Positions 44,204 to 51,964 of a DNA stretch of 64,000 nucleotides are shown piece after piece. Position numbers and translations under genes: made by a program. The notes beneath the pieces were generated by a model. It was given only the letters and a program-made list of their open reading frames with translations. It was not told the origin of the DNA and did not search any database. This DNA is from Candidatus Coprovivens excrementavium (lineage in GTDB: Bacteria > Bacillota_I > Bacilli_A > RF39 > UBA660), in the NCBI GenBank assembly GCA_944363975.1, contig CALVVU010000003.1, positions 62,001 to 126,000 on the forward strand, written 5' to 3'. Position 1 is the stretch's first letter. Every line of letters starts with the position of its first letter.

Positions 44204-45640
44204 ATGCCAGAGAAGATCTCAATTTTGAAGGAATCTGGTGAAACATTAACATCTAATGTTGTTTCTGTTTTTATGATTCCTGAAATAGGTAAAAGATATA
44301 TTATAACTACTGAAAATGCTGTGGATCCTCATGGACTCACTGTTTTGCATGTTAGTGAAATTGTCGATGGTAATTTACAAAGAGTTGCTACAGATGATGA
44401 ATGGTCTTCAATAAAAACAATTATGAGAGCGATAATATCTGGCAATGTTGGTTCTTATCAGTATTTGCCAACAATAGAAAATATTAAAGCTAGTGGACAA
44501 TATTCAAGGGATATATCTGTTAGTGCATCTGCTTCTAAACAAATGATAGATAATTATACGGCTGCTGAAAAAAATGGTAATGTTGTTAGTGGACAAAATG
44601 AAAGTTCAAATGGTGGTCCACAAAATTCTGTTGAGCCTATAAATCAACAAGCTAGTGTAACTAATCAGACTGTATCGCCAATGGCACAAAATCAAGTCCC
44701 TATTCGTCCTAGTTCAATTTTTCCAGAAGCTAATCCAGGAGTTAATAGTGATAATGAAGTTATACCAGGAATTGCTGAAGTACCTGGTGGTCAGAATCAA
44801 TCTAATCAAAATCAAACTATTCCAAGTGTTACAAACAGTCCTTTACCAGTTGAAAATGAAATACAGAATAATTCTGGTGTAATAAATAATCAACCTTTAC
44901 CAGTTGAAACTGCTCAACCAACTGTAGTTACTCAACCTATTATTAATCCGGTTGTAAATACTGGACCAGTGCCTGTTATTGGTAATAATACTTCTATGGC
45001 TGTTAATCAAATATCCAATCCTGTACAACAAGTTGTTCCTATGGTAAATCAAGCTCCTGTAGTTGAGCAAACGCCGATTGGAGTTACTCCTTTAGCAGGA
45101 CCAGTAAATACTGGACAAGGAATTGTTAATTTTCCAGCAAACAACGAACCTGTTCAGATGAATAGTCAGGTTGTTGAACCTGTAATGCCTGTTTCATTAA
45201 ATAATGGTGTTCAGGTTGTTGAACCTACGCAGGTTGTACCTACAGCACAAATTGCACAAGAGGTCCAAGTACCAATGCCACCATTAACTCCTCCTCAAGC
45301 AACAAAGAATTTCGCACCTGATGCTTCTTTAGATGATGTTGTTGCTGGAGCACAGGAAATGTTTATAGAGGGAGTTAAAAATTTAGTTCAAACTATACAA
45401 GAAAAGGTATATCGTGATTTATATGCTAAAGAAGCAGAATTAAAAGCACGTGAGGAATTAATACAACAAAAAGAGAATATGTTAGGTATAACAGGTATGA
45501 ATCAAAATATGGCTCAACCTGTTGCTGTTGCACAAAATACTATTCAAACGGGGATGAATCAACCGACATCTAATTTAGTTGGCAATCCAGCACCAATAAT
45601 TAATGGACCAATGATTGTGTCTGCTGATAATGATAAATAA
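44204..45640 (+). CDS. DUF1292-like domain with long Pro/Gln/Asn/Val-rich region
   Basis: A 478-residue protein. The first 85 residues resemble the small DUF1292 (YrzB-like) domain (ISILKESGETL, YIITTENAV, ATDDEWSSIKTIM). A low-complexity Pro/Gln/Asn/Val region of about 260 residues follows, then a charged coiled coil (about 370-425). The composition is very like the CpaF tail at 14400-14780, so the two may share a disorder-based property. AGAGAGGGATTG precedes the ATG. Function unknown. Confidence 0.7.
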   Translation: MPEKISILKESGETLTSNVVSVFMIPEIGKRYIITTENAVDPHGLTVLHVSEIVDGNLQRVATDDEWSSIKTIMRAIISGNVGSYQYLPTIENIKASGQYSRDISVSASASKQMIDNYTAAEKNGNVVSGQNESSNGGPQNSVEPINQQASVTNQTVSPMAQNQVPIRPSSIFPEANPGVNSDNEVIPGIAEVPGGQNQSNQNQTIPSVTNSPLPVENEIQNNSGVINNQPLPVETAQPTVVTQPIINPVVNTGPVPVIGNNTSMAVNQISNPVQQVVPMVNQAPVVEQTPIGVTPLAGPVNTGQGIVNFPANNEPVQMNSQVVEPVMPVSLNNGVQVVEPTQVVPTAQIAQEVQVPMPPLTPPQATKNFAPDASLDDVVAGAQEMFIEGVKNLVQTIQEKVYRDLYAKEAELKAREELIQQKENMLGITGMNQNMAQPVAVAQNTIQTGMNQPTSNLVGNPAPIINGPMIVSADNDK

Positions 45641-45669
45641 AAACATCTGTGATATTCAGATGTTTTTTT
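45641..45669 (+). terminator. Rho-independent terminator
   Basis: AAACATCTG (45641-45649) pairs with CAGATGTTT (45657-45665), then T run. Confidence 0.9.
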
Positions 45670-45682
45670 CATATATTTTAAT

Positions 45683-46528
45683 ATGAAAGAATTATTAAAA
45701 AAATATTATAACTTAAATCTTGAAATATATAAAAGTTATGAAGATGGTATTATTTTTACTATTAATGGTATTAATTATTATTTTACTAAATGTGATTACG
45801 ATGAAGAATATTTAAAGTATTTAGAAACTATTGTTAATAAATATTATAATTTAAAATTACATAGATTTGTTTATACCAAGAAAGGATCTATATTAGCTGA
45901 TAATTATGTTTTATTAGAATTACGTACACTTATTGATGATATTGATTTGTATGATATTAGAAAGTTTCAAACAGTTGTAATGAATGAGTTTGTAGATAAA
46001 TATATAACAATGGATAAATTTTGGGAGGATAAAATTGATTATTTAGAAAGACAATTAACAGAACTTTCTAGTAATAAATTAATTAATAATAGTTTTGATT
46101 ACTTTTTAGGGATAAGTGAAATTTTAATTACATTTCTTAAAAAGGAATTTAATAAAGAAAATATAAAATTATGTATTTCTCATCGTTGTTTAAATTCTTT
46201 ATCTACTATAGATTTTTATAATCCCTTAAATATTTGTATTGACTATTATTTGAAAGATTATATTGGTTATATTAGGTTTAAGAATGATGATAATTTATTA
46301 TATGAAGTAGTGGAGAGTTTAAATAATAAAAATGATTATGGGTATTTTTTTGTAAGACTGGCTTTTCCTTTTAATTATTTTTATGAGGTTAGTAATATTT
46401 TAATTGATAAAAAATCAGAATCTGAGTTAGTGAAAATAGTAAATAATATTAATGAATATGAGAATTATTTATGGAAGTTAGAAAAATTATTTGGAATTTA
46501 TATTTTTTCATGGATAAAAAAGGAGTAA
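45683..46528 (+). CDS. YutH/CotS-like spore coat kinase-fold protein
   Basis: A 281-residue protein with features of the YutH/CotS coat family, a degenerate aminoglycoside-phosphotransferase fold: DYFLGISEILI, LCISHRCL, the ICIDYYLKDYIGYIRF segment (usual form D..RDI..YI) and FVRLAFPFNYF. The N-terminal lobe is short. YutH is a spore coat protein in Bacillus and neighbours yutI, whose homologue nfu is the next gene here. TATATT ends 5 bases before the ATG and there is no ribosome site, so the mRNA may be leaderless. Confidence 0.72.
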   Translation: MKELLKKYYNLNLEIYKSYEDGIIFTINGINYYFTKCDYDEEYLKYLETIVNKYYNLKLHRFVYTKKGSILADNYVLLELRTLIDDIDLYDIRKFQTVVMNEFVDKYITMDKFWEDKIDYLERQLTELSSNKLINNSFDYFLGISEILITFLKKEFNKENIKLCISHRCLNSLSTIDFYNPLNICIDYYLKDYIGYIRFKNDDNLLYEVVESLNNKNDYGYFFVRLAFPFNYFYEVSNILIDKKSESELVKIVNNINEYENYLWKLEKLFGIYIFSWIKKE

Positions 46529-46554
46529 TTAAAGTTGAACGTTAATTACTCCTT
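46520..46554 (-). terminator. Terminator of nfu, overlapping convergent gene ends
   Basis: A 13-bp stem, 46520-46532 with 46542-46554, 9-nt loop; the T run follows on the minus strand. It lies inside the ends of both genes. Confidence 0.8.
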
Positions 46555-46768
46555 CTATTTCAGGTATTTCTTCTTTTAAAGTTTCGTAAAGACCATTTTT
46601 GATTGTATCGTCAGAAAATAAACATGCTTGGCAAGCTCCTGTTAATTTAACATAAACAATATTATCTTTGTATTCGATAAATTCAACATCTCCGCCATCC
46701 ATATTTAAATATGGTCTTATTGTATCTAAAGTATTTTTTATTTTATCTATTATTTCTTCTTTTTTCAT
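46529..46768 (-). CDS. nfu: NifU C-terminal domain iron-sulfur scaffold (YutI/NfuA-like)
   Basis: A 79-residue Nfu protein. MDGGDVEFIEY and the cluster ligands C46-QA-C49 are typical. It carries a [4Fe-4S] cluster between subunits and delivers it to target proteins such as the ferredoxin at 41182. The ATG at 46768 has AGGTGA at the right distance; a GTG at 46777 overlaps that site. Confidence 0.93.
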   Translation of the reverse strand: MKKEEIIDKIKNTLDTIRPYLNMDGGDVEFIEYKDNIVYVKLTGACQACLFSDDTIKNGLYETLKEEIPEIEGVINVQL

Positions 46769-46803
46769 TTTTGTCACCTAGTTAATTATATCTTATAAAT
46801 TAT

Positions 46804-46832
46804 TTGGTGTAAATAATTAGTTGTGGTATAAT
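46804..46832 (+). promoter_or_regulatory. Promoter of the S1-domain gene
   Basis: TTGGTG (46804-46809), 17-base spacer, extended -10 TGG-TATAAT (46827-46832). Confidence 0.75.
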
Positions 46833-46849
46833 ACTTCCGAGGTGGAATA

Positions 46850-47194
46850 ATGCCAAAGTATAAAAAAGATGATATCATTAAGGGAAAAGTAACGGGAATT
46901 GAAAAATATGGTTTTTTTCTCTTATTAGATGATGATTATACTGGATTAGTTCATATTTCTGAAATATCAGATAAATTCGTAAAAAATGTTTTTGATTATG
47001 TTCAATTGGATGAAGTTATTTATGCGAAAGTATTAGAAGCGGATGAAGATAATAAAAAAGTTAAATTAACTATTAAGAACTTTGATTATCGAATTGGTGA
47101 TAAGAAAGACTTGGAAGATAAGAATGGTTTTTCTTTATTAAGAAAACAACTTCCAGTATGGATATCTGAGTATAAAGAAAAAAAAGAAAAGTGA
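46850..47194 (+). CDS. S1 RNA-binding domain protein (YugI/GSP13-like)
   Basis: A 114-residue protein with one S1 domain over residues 6-77 (IKGKVTGIEKYGFFLLL, GLVHISEIS, KVKLTIK) and a charged C-terminal extension. Relatives associate with ribosomes or RNA under stress in Bacillus. CGAGGTGG precedes the ATG. Single gene with its own promoter and terminator. Confidence 0.88.
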   Translation: MPKYKKDDIIKGKVTGIEKYGFFLLLDDDYTGLVHISEISDKFVKNVFDYVQLDEVIYAKVLEADEDNKKVKLTIKNFDYRIGDKKDLEDKNGFSLLRKQLPVWISEYKEKKEK

Positions 47195-47207
47195 TTTTCT
47201 TTTTTTT
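47182..47207 (+). terminator. Terminator of the S1-domain gene
   Basis: AAAAGAAAA pairs with TTTTCTTTT around GTGA (47191-47194), then more T; it overlaps the stop codon. Confidence 0.75.
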
Positions 47208-47210
47208 ATG

Positions 47211-47235
47211 AAAAAAAGCAAGGATTTCTTGCTTT
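47211..47235 (-). terminator. Terminator of tRNA-Leu
   Basis: AAAGCAAG (47215-47222) pairs with CTTGCTTT (47228-47235); the T run follows on the minus strand. Confidence 0.85.
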
Positions 47236-47245
47236 ATTTTTTATA

Positions 47246-47334
47246 TGGTGCCCAAGGCCGGACTTGAACCGGCACGAGGGTTAAATCTCGCAGGATTTTA
47301 AGTCCTGTGCGTCTACCTATTCCGCCACTTGGGC
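47246..47334 (-). tRNA. tRNA-Leu (TAA)
   Basis: Acceptor GCCCAAG with CTTGGGC, anticodon loop CTTAAAA (anticodon TAA), a long variable arm as expected for Leu, T-loop GTTCAAGTC, encoded CCA. The only tRNA on the minus strand. Confidence 0.96.
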
Positions 47335-47474
47335 AGGCACCTGTGTCTTTTTATAAGACTATTTGAGTATAACTCATTTTTTGATATTTGGCAATACTTT
47401 TTTGCTTTTTTTTGTTATATAAAATATTGTTTAAGTAAAAATAGTAGGAGAATTGATAAATTTTTAAAATATAG

Positions 47475-47504
47475 TTGACATACTTTTTTATATTGTGCTA
47501 TAAT
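47475..47504 (+). promoter_or_regulatory. Promoter of tRNA operon 1
   Basis: TTGACA (47475-47480), 18-base spacer, extended -10 TGC-TATAAT (47499-47504). Confidence 0.85.
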
Positions 47505-47538
47505 CAATTTGTCGCTGAGAAAGAAAAAGCGCAGTAGT

Positions 47539-47631
47539 GGAGGAATACCCAAGTCTGGTTGAAGGGACCGGTCTTGAAAACCGGAAGGTCGTGTGAGCGG
47601 CGCAGGGGTTCGAATCCCTTTTCCTCCGCCA
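47539..47631 (+). tRNA. tRNA-Ser (TGA)
   Basis: Acceptor GGAGGAA with TTCCTCC, anticodon loop CTTGAAA (anticodon TGA), long variable arm typical of Ser, T-loop GTTCGAATC, encoded CCA. Confidence 0.96.
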
Positions 47632-47640
47632 CTTATTTAT

Positions 47641-47717
47641 CGCGGGATGGAGCAGTCTGGTAGCTCGCCGGGCTCATAACCCGGAGGCCGTTGGTTCAAA
47701 TCCAGCTCCCGCAACCA
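47641..47717 (+). tRNA. Initiator tRNA-fMet (CAT)
   Basis: Position 1 C faces A72 (unpaired), and three G-C pairs flank the anticodon loop CTCATAA: both are marks of initiator tRNA. Encoded CCA. Confidence 0.95.
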
Positions 47718-47721
47718 TTTT

Positions 47722-47798
47722 GGTCCGTTAGTCTAGAGGCCTATGACGTCTGCCTGTCACGCAGAAGATCACGGGTTCGAATCCCGTACGGACCGCCA
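47722..47798 (+). tRNA. tRNA-Asp (GTC)
   Basis: Acceptor GGTCCGT with ACGGACC, anticodon loop CTGTCAC (GTC), T-loop GTTCGAATC, encoded CCA. Confidence 0.96.
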
Positions 47799-47801
47799 TA
47801 T

Positions 47802-47877
<76 letters not shown>

Positions 47878-47911
47878 TTTAAAAGATAGTTCGAAATTGT
47901 CGAATTTTAAT

Positions 47912-47945
47912 AAAAAATACTAATCATAAAGATTAGTATTTTTTT
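47912..47945. terminator. Bidirectional terminator after tRNA operon 1
   Basis: A run followed by TACTAATC (47918-47925) pairs with GATTAGTA (47931-47938) followed by T run; also serves the convergent membrane protein gene at 47944. Confidence 0.9.
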
Positions 47946-48462
47946 ATTTTGAGATTCCGTATGTTGATGAATTTGTATCGTAGAAAAGATCTATTTGAGG
48001 TGGATTATAAGTTAAATATCCAAATATTATGTAAATTATTAAAATAAATGTTATCGTTATTTTATCAAGTCTTAAATTGCTAATATGTAGAAAATAACTT
48101 GGAATGATAACGGATATAGCGATGCTAATAAGCATAATGATAATAGTTATAACGAAGTTTTCACCAATGATATAATAAATTGGAAAAAATATAATTAGAA
48201 ATATAGGAATTGATATAAGAGCACTAATAAAATTAATAAATAGTAAATTATTATTTTCTTTTTTCTTTATTATATAGTAAATTTTTTCTATAATTCCTAT
48301 AACAATAATACTAGTAAATAATAGTTTCATATGTTCCCAGATACTTTCATTTACAGGGGATATGATACTAGTAATAAGATTTGGAAATTTATCATATAAA
48401 AAATGTAGTGGAAAACATAAAAGGAAAGCTAATAATATATTAGTAATTTTGATTTTTTTCAT
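47944..48462 (-). CDS. Polytopic membrane protein (DUF6512-like)
   Basis: A 172-residue protein of about five membrane helices with an early motif SPVNESIWEHMK, seen in a small family of Firmicute membrane proteins that I match tentatively to DUF6512. AGGTGA fixes the start at 48462; the frame extends further upstream without a ribosome site. It lies between two tRNA operons. Function unknown. Confidence 0.72.
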   Translation of the reverse strand: MKKIKITNILLAFLLCFPLHFLYDKFPNLITSIISPVNESIWEHMKLLFTSIIVIGIIEKIYYIIKKKENNNLLFINFISALISIPIFLIIFFPIYYIIGENFVITIIIMLISIAISVIIPSYFLHISNLRLDKITITFILIIYIIFGYLTYNPPQIDLFYDTNSSTYGISK

Positions 48463-48598
48463 AATTTCACCTAATATCATTATGTGAAAAAAAATAAAAA
48501 AAATGCAAAAAAGTATTGGAGTTTTAAAGATATTGTTATATAATATGAATAACTTTTGAGGGGAATGACTATAAATCAAATAAAGTTTTAAAAAATTA

Positions 48599-48627
48599 TT
48601 GACATTTATAACTTTAGTTGGTATACT
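48599..48627 (+). promoter_or_regulatory. Promoter of tRNA operon 2
   Basis: TTGACA (48599-48604), 17-base spacer, TATACT (48622-48627). Confidence 0.85.
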
Positions 48628-48649
48628 TAGTCTTGTCCAGAGGATTTAT

Positions 48650-48726
48650 GGGCGATTAGCTCAGTTGGTTAGAGCACCTGCCTTACAAGCAGGGGGTCAT
48701 AGGTTCGAGTCCTATATCGCCCACCA
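48650..48726 (+). tRNA. tRNA-Val (TAC)
   Basis: Acceptor GGGCGAT with ATCGCCC, anticodon loop CTTACAA (TAC), T-loop GTTCGAGTC, encoded CCA. Confidence 0.96.
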
Positions 48727-48734
48727 TTTTTTTT

Positions 48735-48810
48735 GCCGACATAGCGTAACTGGCAGCGCAACTGACTTGTAATCAGTAGGTTGGGGGTTCGACTCCCTCT
48801 GTCGGCACCA
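48735..48810 (+). tRNA. tRNA-Thr (TGT)
   Basis: Acceptor GCCGACA with TGTCGGC, anticodon loop CTTGTAA (TGT), encoded CCA. Confidence 0.95.
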
Positions 48811-48815
48811 CTTAT

Positions 48816-48899
48816 GGGAGGATAGCGAAGTGGTCAAACGCGGCAGACTGTAAATCTGTTCCTTCGGGTTCCATGGTTCAAATCCATGTCCTCCCACCA
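48816..48899 (+). tRNA. tRNA-Tyr (GTA)
   Basis: Acceptor GGGAGGA with TCCTCCC, anticodon loop CTGTAAA (GTA), long variable arm, encoded CCA. Confidence 0.96.
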
Positions 48900-48908
48900 T
48901 TTCTGTAT

Positions 48909-48984
48909 TGCCTTGTAGCCAAGTGGTAAGGCATCAGACTTTGACTCTGACATTCCGATGGTTCGAGTCCATCCAAGGCAGCCA
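48909..48984 (+). tRNA. tRNA-Gln (TTG)
   Basis: Acceptor TGCCTTG with CAAGGCA, anticodon loop CTTTGAC (TTG), encoded CCA. Confidence 0.95.
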
Positions 48985-48989
48985 TTTCT

Positions 48990-49065
48990 GTTCCGCTAGC
49001 TCAGTCGGTAGAGCATTTGACTTTTAATCAAAGGGTCTCGGGTTCGAATCCCGAGCGGGACACCA
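48990..49065 (+). tRNA. tRNA-Lys (TTT)
   Basis: Acceptor GTTCCGC with GCGGGAC (one G-T pair), anticodon loop CTTTTAA (TTT), encoded CCA. Last gene of tRNA operon 2. Confidence 0.95.
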
Positions 49066-49074
49066 TTTTTATAA

Positions 49075-49100
49075 ATAACTAGGTTATCCTAGTTTTTATT
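49075..49100 (+). terminator. Terminator of tRNA operon 2
   Basis: AACTAGG (49077-49083) pairs with CCTAGTT (49088-49094), loop TTAT, then T run. Confidence 0.88.
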
Positions 49101-49117
49101 TTATATTAAAAAAAAAC

Positions 49118-49146
49118 TTGCTTTTTGCATAAAATAGAGATATAAT
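49118..49146 (+). promoter_or_regulatory. Promoter of tRNA operon 3
   Basis: TTGCTT (49118-49123), 17-base spacer, TATAAT (49141-49146). Confidence 0.8.
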
Positions 49147-49175
49147 GAATTTACGTTTATGGAAAGCGAGCGTTT

Positions 49176-49252
49176 GCGCTCATAGCTCAATTGGATAGAG
49201 CGTTAGACTACGGATCTAAAGGTTAGGGGTTCGACTCCCTTTGGGCGCACCA
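49176..49252 (+). tRNA. tRNA-Arg (ACG)
   Basis: Acceptor GCGCTCA with TGGGCGC (one T-G pair), anticodon loop CTACGGA (ACG, probably edited to ICG), encoded CCA. Confidence 0.95.
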
Positions 49253-49260
49253 TTATAATT

Positions 49261-49337
49261 CGAGAAGTAGCACAGCTTGGTAGTGCACTAGTTTTGGGAA
49301 CTAGGGGTCGCAGGTTCGAATCCTGTCTTCTCGACCA
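49261..49337 (+). tRNA. tRNA-Pro (TGG)
   Basis: Acceptor CGAGAAG with CTTCTCG, anticodon loop TTTGGGA (TGG), encoded CCA. Confidence 0.95.
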
Positions 49338-49346
49338 TTTAGTTAA

Positions 49347-49371
49347 TAAAACCTCTTATAGAGGTTTTTTT
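49347..49371 (+). terminator. Terminator of tRNA operon 3
   Basis: AAAACCTC (49348-49355) pairs with GAGGTTTT (49361-49368), then T run. Confidence 0.9.
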
Positions 49372-49439
49372 ATTGTATAAATATATTGTTTATATAATTG
49401 TTTTTTATATTTTGTTGAATTTATGATTATTTATTTGAT

Positions 49440-49580
49440 TAAATAGTTTCTCTTTATATATTTATTATAATTATGATAAAATCAAAGAAAAATTAAAATG
49501 ATTGTAATCTGTAAATTACAGGTTACAATCATCTAATTAGAAACTATTTATAAACTGCCTAACTTTTTGGGCTCATTTCA
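49440..49580. mobile_element. Possible solo right end of an IS3-family element, with nested inverted repeats
   Basis: The segment 49553-49580 (core CTAACTTTTTGGG, ending in CA) resembles the right terminal repeat of IS3-family elements. Just inside it lies an 11-bp inverted repeat (49440-49450 with 49540-49550, core AAATAGTTTC) that encloses a long hairpin, GATTGTAA...TTACAATC (49500-49530). No transposase or matching left end is near, so it would be a relic. The hairpin may simply terminate the minus-strand gene at 49596. Confidence 0.4.
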
Positions 49581-49595
49581 CTGTTTGTCTACTTT

Positions 49596-50282
49596 TTATT
49601 TTTCTTTTAAATATTGTTTAAAATATTTTATTGTATTATTCATAAATGTGAGTTCTTCTATTTCGTATTTTAGTTTTAAGTTATAATTATTTAGCATTTG
49701 TTTTTTTGCATTTATGTTTTTACAATCTATATATTTGAAATTGTCGTTGGTTGTTAAATTATGTAGTGATGTCAAATAATCTGATATTATTTCGTGATTA
49801 CTATTTTTAAGAGTTTTTATGTATTGTGAATTATCTAATTTATTTTTGTATAGAGAATCTAATTGTGCATAGTATATTTGAACGTTATTATTATTTTTTA
49901 TTTCTTTTTTCTTTAGCAGTACTTCGTAATTTGAGTATACTATTATTTGTTCACCGATATTTTTACATATTATATCTTCAATTATTTTTGCATCCTTGTG
50001 ATTTTTATACTCGTCTTTTAAAATATAATCTTTGTATTCTTTATTGGTTTGATCTATATGACATATATCTTCAATGTTTGTTTTCAAATCGTTATATATA
50101 ATGTCTGCGTTTTTATAGTAAATGTATGACATTTCGTTTACTTTTATTGGAGTATAAATATTATATATTTTTATTATATTAGGTACTAATGTAATAATTA
50201 ATATTAGTATCATTCCGTAAATAAATATTTTATTATTTTTTAATATATTCTTCGCTTGTTTTTTATTTTTATGATTTTTCAT
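49596..50282 (-). CDS. Hypothetical protein with one membrane helix
   Basis: A 228-residue protein: basic N-terminus, one membrane helix (about 19-38), then a Lys/Asn/Ile-rich helical outer domain with a few Cys (ICHI, IICK, IDCK). No family recognised. It lies alone between tRNA operon 3 and yidD, next to the possible IS relic. Its Asn/Lys-heavy composition is close to that of neighbours. Confidence 0.7.
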   Translation of the reverse strand: MKNHKNKKQAKNILKNNKIFIYGMILILIITLVPNIIKIYNIYTPIKVNEMSYIYYKNADIIYNDLKTNIEDICHIDQTNKEYKDYILKDEYKNHKDAKIIEDIICKNIGEQIIVYSNYEVLLKKKEIKNNNNVQIYYAQLDSLYKNKLDNSQYIKTLKNSNHEIISDYLTSLHNLTTNDNFKYIDCKNINAKKQMLNNYNLKLKYEIEELTFMNNTIKYFKQYLKEK

Positions 50283-50451
50283 TTATATCACCATTACAAA
50301 CATATCACAATATGTATATATAGTAAATAATATTAAAGATGATTAATCTCAATTTTCATAATGAGTTATTTAATTTGCTTTTTTAGTTACTTTGTTTAAA
50401 GTATAATAAACATAATTATGTCGTTATGATAAAATAATGGTAGGTGATTAA

Positions 50452-50673
50452 ATGAAAAAAGTTGTTCTTTGGTTTATTAAAGTTTATCAAGTAACGCCAC
50501 TTCATTGTCATTCAATGTGTCGATTTACACCAACTTGTTCACAATATATGAAGGAAGCAATTGAATATTATGGATTATTAAAGGGATTATGTCTTGGAAT
50601 AAAAAGAATTTTGAGGTGTCATCCTTTTGGAAAATATGGATATGATCCTGTTCCATTAAAAGATAATAAATAA
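50452..50673 (+). CDS. yidD: Membrane protein insertion efficiency factor YidD
   Basis: A 73-residue protein with the family signature [19 protein letters not shown] and the [12 protein letters not shown] ending. It binds the inner membrane face and aids YidC/Sec insertion. Usually next to rnpA/yidC, here alone. TAGGTGAT precedes the ATG. Confidence 0.95.
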   Translation: MKKVVLWFIKVYQVTPLHCHSMCRFTPTCSQYMKEAIEYYGLLKGLCLGIKRILRCHPFGKYGYDPVPLKDNK

Positions 50674-50708
50674 GTTAAAATACATGTTATAATATAGATG
50701 GTGGTATA

Positions 50709-51344
50709 ATGAAAAAGGAAAGTATATTAAATAACATTGGTTTTGTTATAGCCGTAATTACTATTTTACTTGTTGTTTATTTAAAAGATGATATTGTATT
50801 AGCTGGGATTGTTGCTGGAGTTGGTGGATTTTTATATGGCTTTTGTTTATCTTTAACTTTAAATAATAGTGGATATATATTTTTATCTATTGGATGTAGT
50901 TTGGCTTTAAGTTTAATCTTTTATCGTTTTAAAATATTAGATAAGGGAGATTCGTTTACATTTATGATTTGTTGTAGTGTCTTTTTGTTGATGCTAGTTT
51001 ATTTGATTTTCGATAAAATAAAAAAGAAAAAAATATTTAATAAATATTCATTAGTAGTTGAAGCGGAAGTTGTTGATTTAGTTAGGAATCCAAATACTAA
51101 GAGAGAGTTTTATCAACCGGTATATTCTTATAATATAGATGGTGTTAATTATGTAGTAAATGCTTTAGGGTATACAGATAAGTTTATTCCTAAATTAGGA
51201 GATAAAATTAAGTTGTATATTGATCCTAATGACTATGAAAGTGTTTATTTTGATAATAAATTAGTTGATAAATTTTATAATATAGGATTATGCTTATTTT
51301 TGATGATATCTTCTTTTATTATTATTTTATCTTTATTTTTATAG
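50709..51344 (+). CDS. Membrane protein with DUF3592-like domain
   Basis: A 211-residue protein: four N-terminal membrane helices, a beta domain (about 118-178, with PVYSYNIDGVNYVV and GDKIKLYIDPNDYESVYF) and a C-terminal helix. The beta domain resembles DUF3592. Function unknown. Six bases before the next gene, so probably one operon. Confidence 0.75.
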   Translation: MKKESILNNIGFVIAVITILLVVYLKDDIVLAGIVAGVGGFLYGFCLSLTLNNSGYIFLSIGCSLALSLIFYRFKILDKGDSFTFMICCSVFLLMLVYLIFDKIKKKKIFNKYSLVVEAEVVDLVRNPNTKREFYQPVYSYNIDGVNYVVNALGYTDKFIPKLGDKIKLYIDPNDYESVYFDNKLVDKFYNIGLCLFLMISSFIIILSLFL

Positions 51345-51350
51345 GTATAT

Positions 51351-51866
51351 ATGAAAGATATTGAAAAGTGTTTAGATATCTTAAAAGATATTGATAAATT
51401 ATATATTAAAGTTTTATCTGGTAATAAGGATGTTATGGATGAATTAGATATTTTATTAATTCAGATTTTGGAATATGATGATTTATCTTCTTATAATGAT
51501 GATGAAATAGAGTTAATATCACTTGTTATAAAAAATATTACAGATAAAGTTAATTTAATTTATAAATTATTAGATTTGAATATAAAGAAAGAAATAATAT
51601 TAGAAGATTTAGAAGAAGAATTTAAAGAACTAGAAATGAAAAGATTTGAAACCGTTAATCGTTATGTTATGGGGATGATATCGGTTGAAGATATAGATGA
51701 TTTTAAAAAAGTTCTTTTTGATTTCCGAGATAGGCTGTATGCTATACAAATTAATGATACCAATATATTGCGAATTGCTAAAATGAAAAGCAAAGTCCAG
51801 CACTTTGATACGGAAATTTTGGAAGATGAGGATGTTTTAAGGGTAGCTTACGCAAATTCCAATTAG
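51351..51866 (+). CDS. Hypothetical helical protein
   Basis: A 171-residue acidic, almost wholly alpha-helical soluble protein. No recognised domain. It has no obvious ribosome binding site of its own and follows the preceding gene by 6 bases, so it may rely on translational coupling. Confidence 0.7.
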   Translation: MKDIEKCLDILKDIDKLYIKVLSGNKDVMDELDILLIQILEYDDLSSYNDDEIELISLVIKNITDKVNLIYKLLDLNIKKEIILEDLEEEFKELEMKRFETVNRYVMGMISVEDIDDFKKVLFDFRDRLYAIQINDTNILRIAKMKSKVQHFDTEILEDEDVLRVAYANSN

Positions 51867-51964
51867 TTATATAGAAAAGTTATATCAGAATAATTTTTCT
51901 TTTTTTTTACCATAATAGTGTTATAATTAATTCATTCCCTTTTAAGAAAGTAGTGAAAAATTTT

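Noticed and set aside
48712-48900. Minus-strand open frame across tRNA-Thr and tRNA-Tyr
   Set aside because: An artefact of tRNA sequence; no coding signals.
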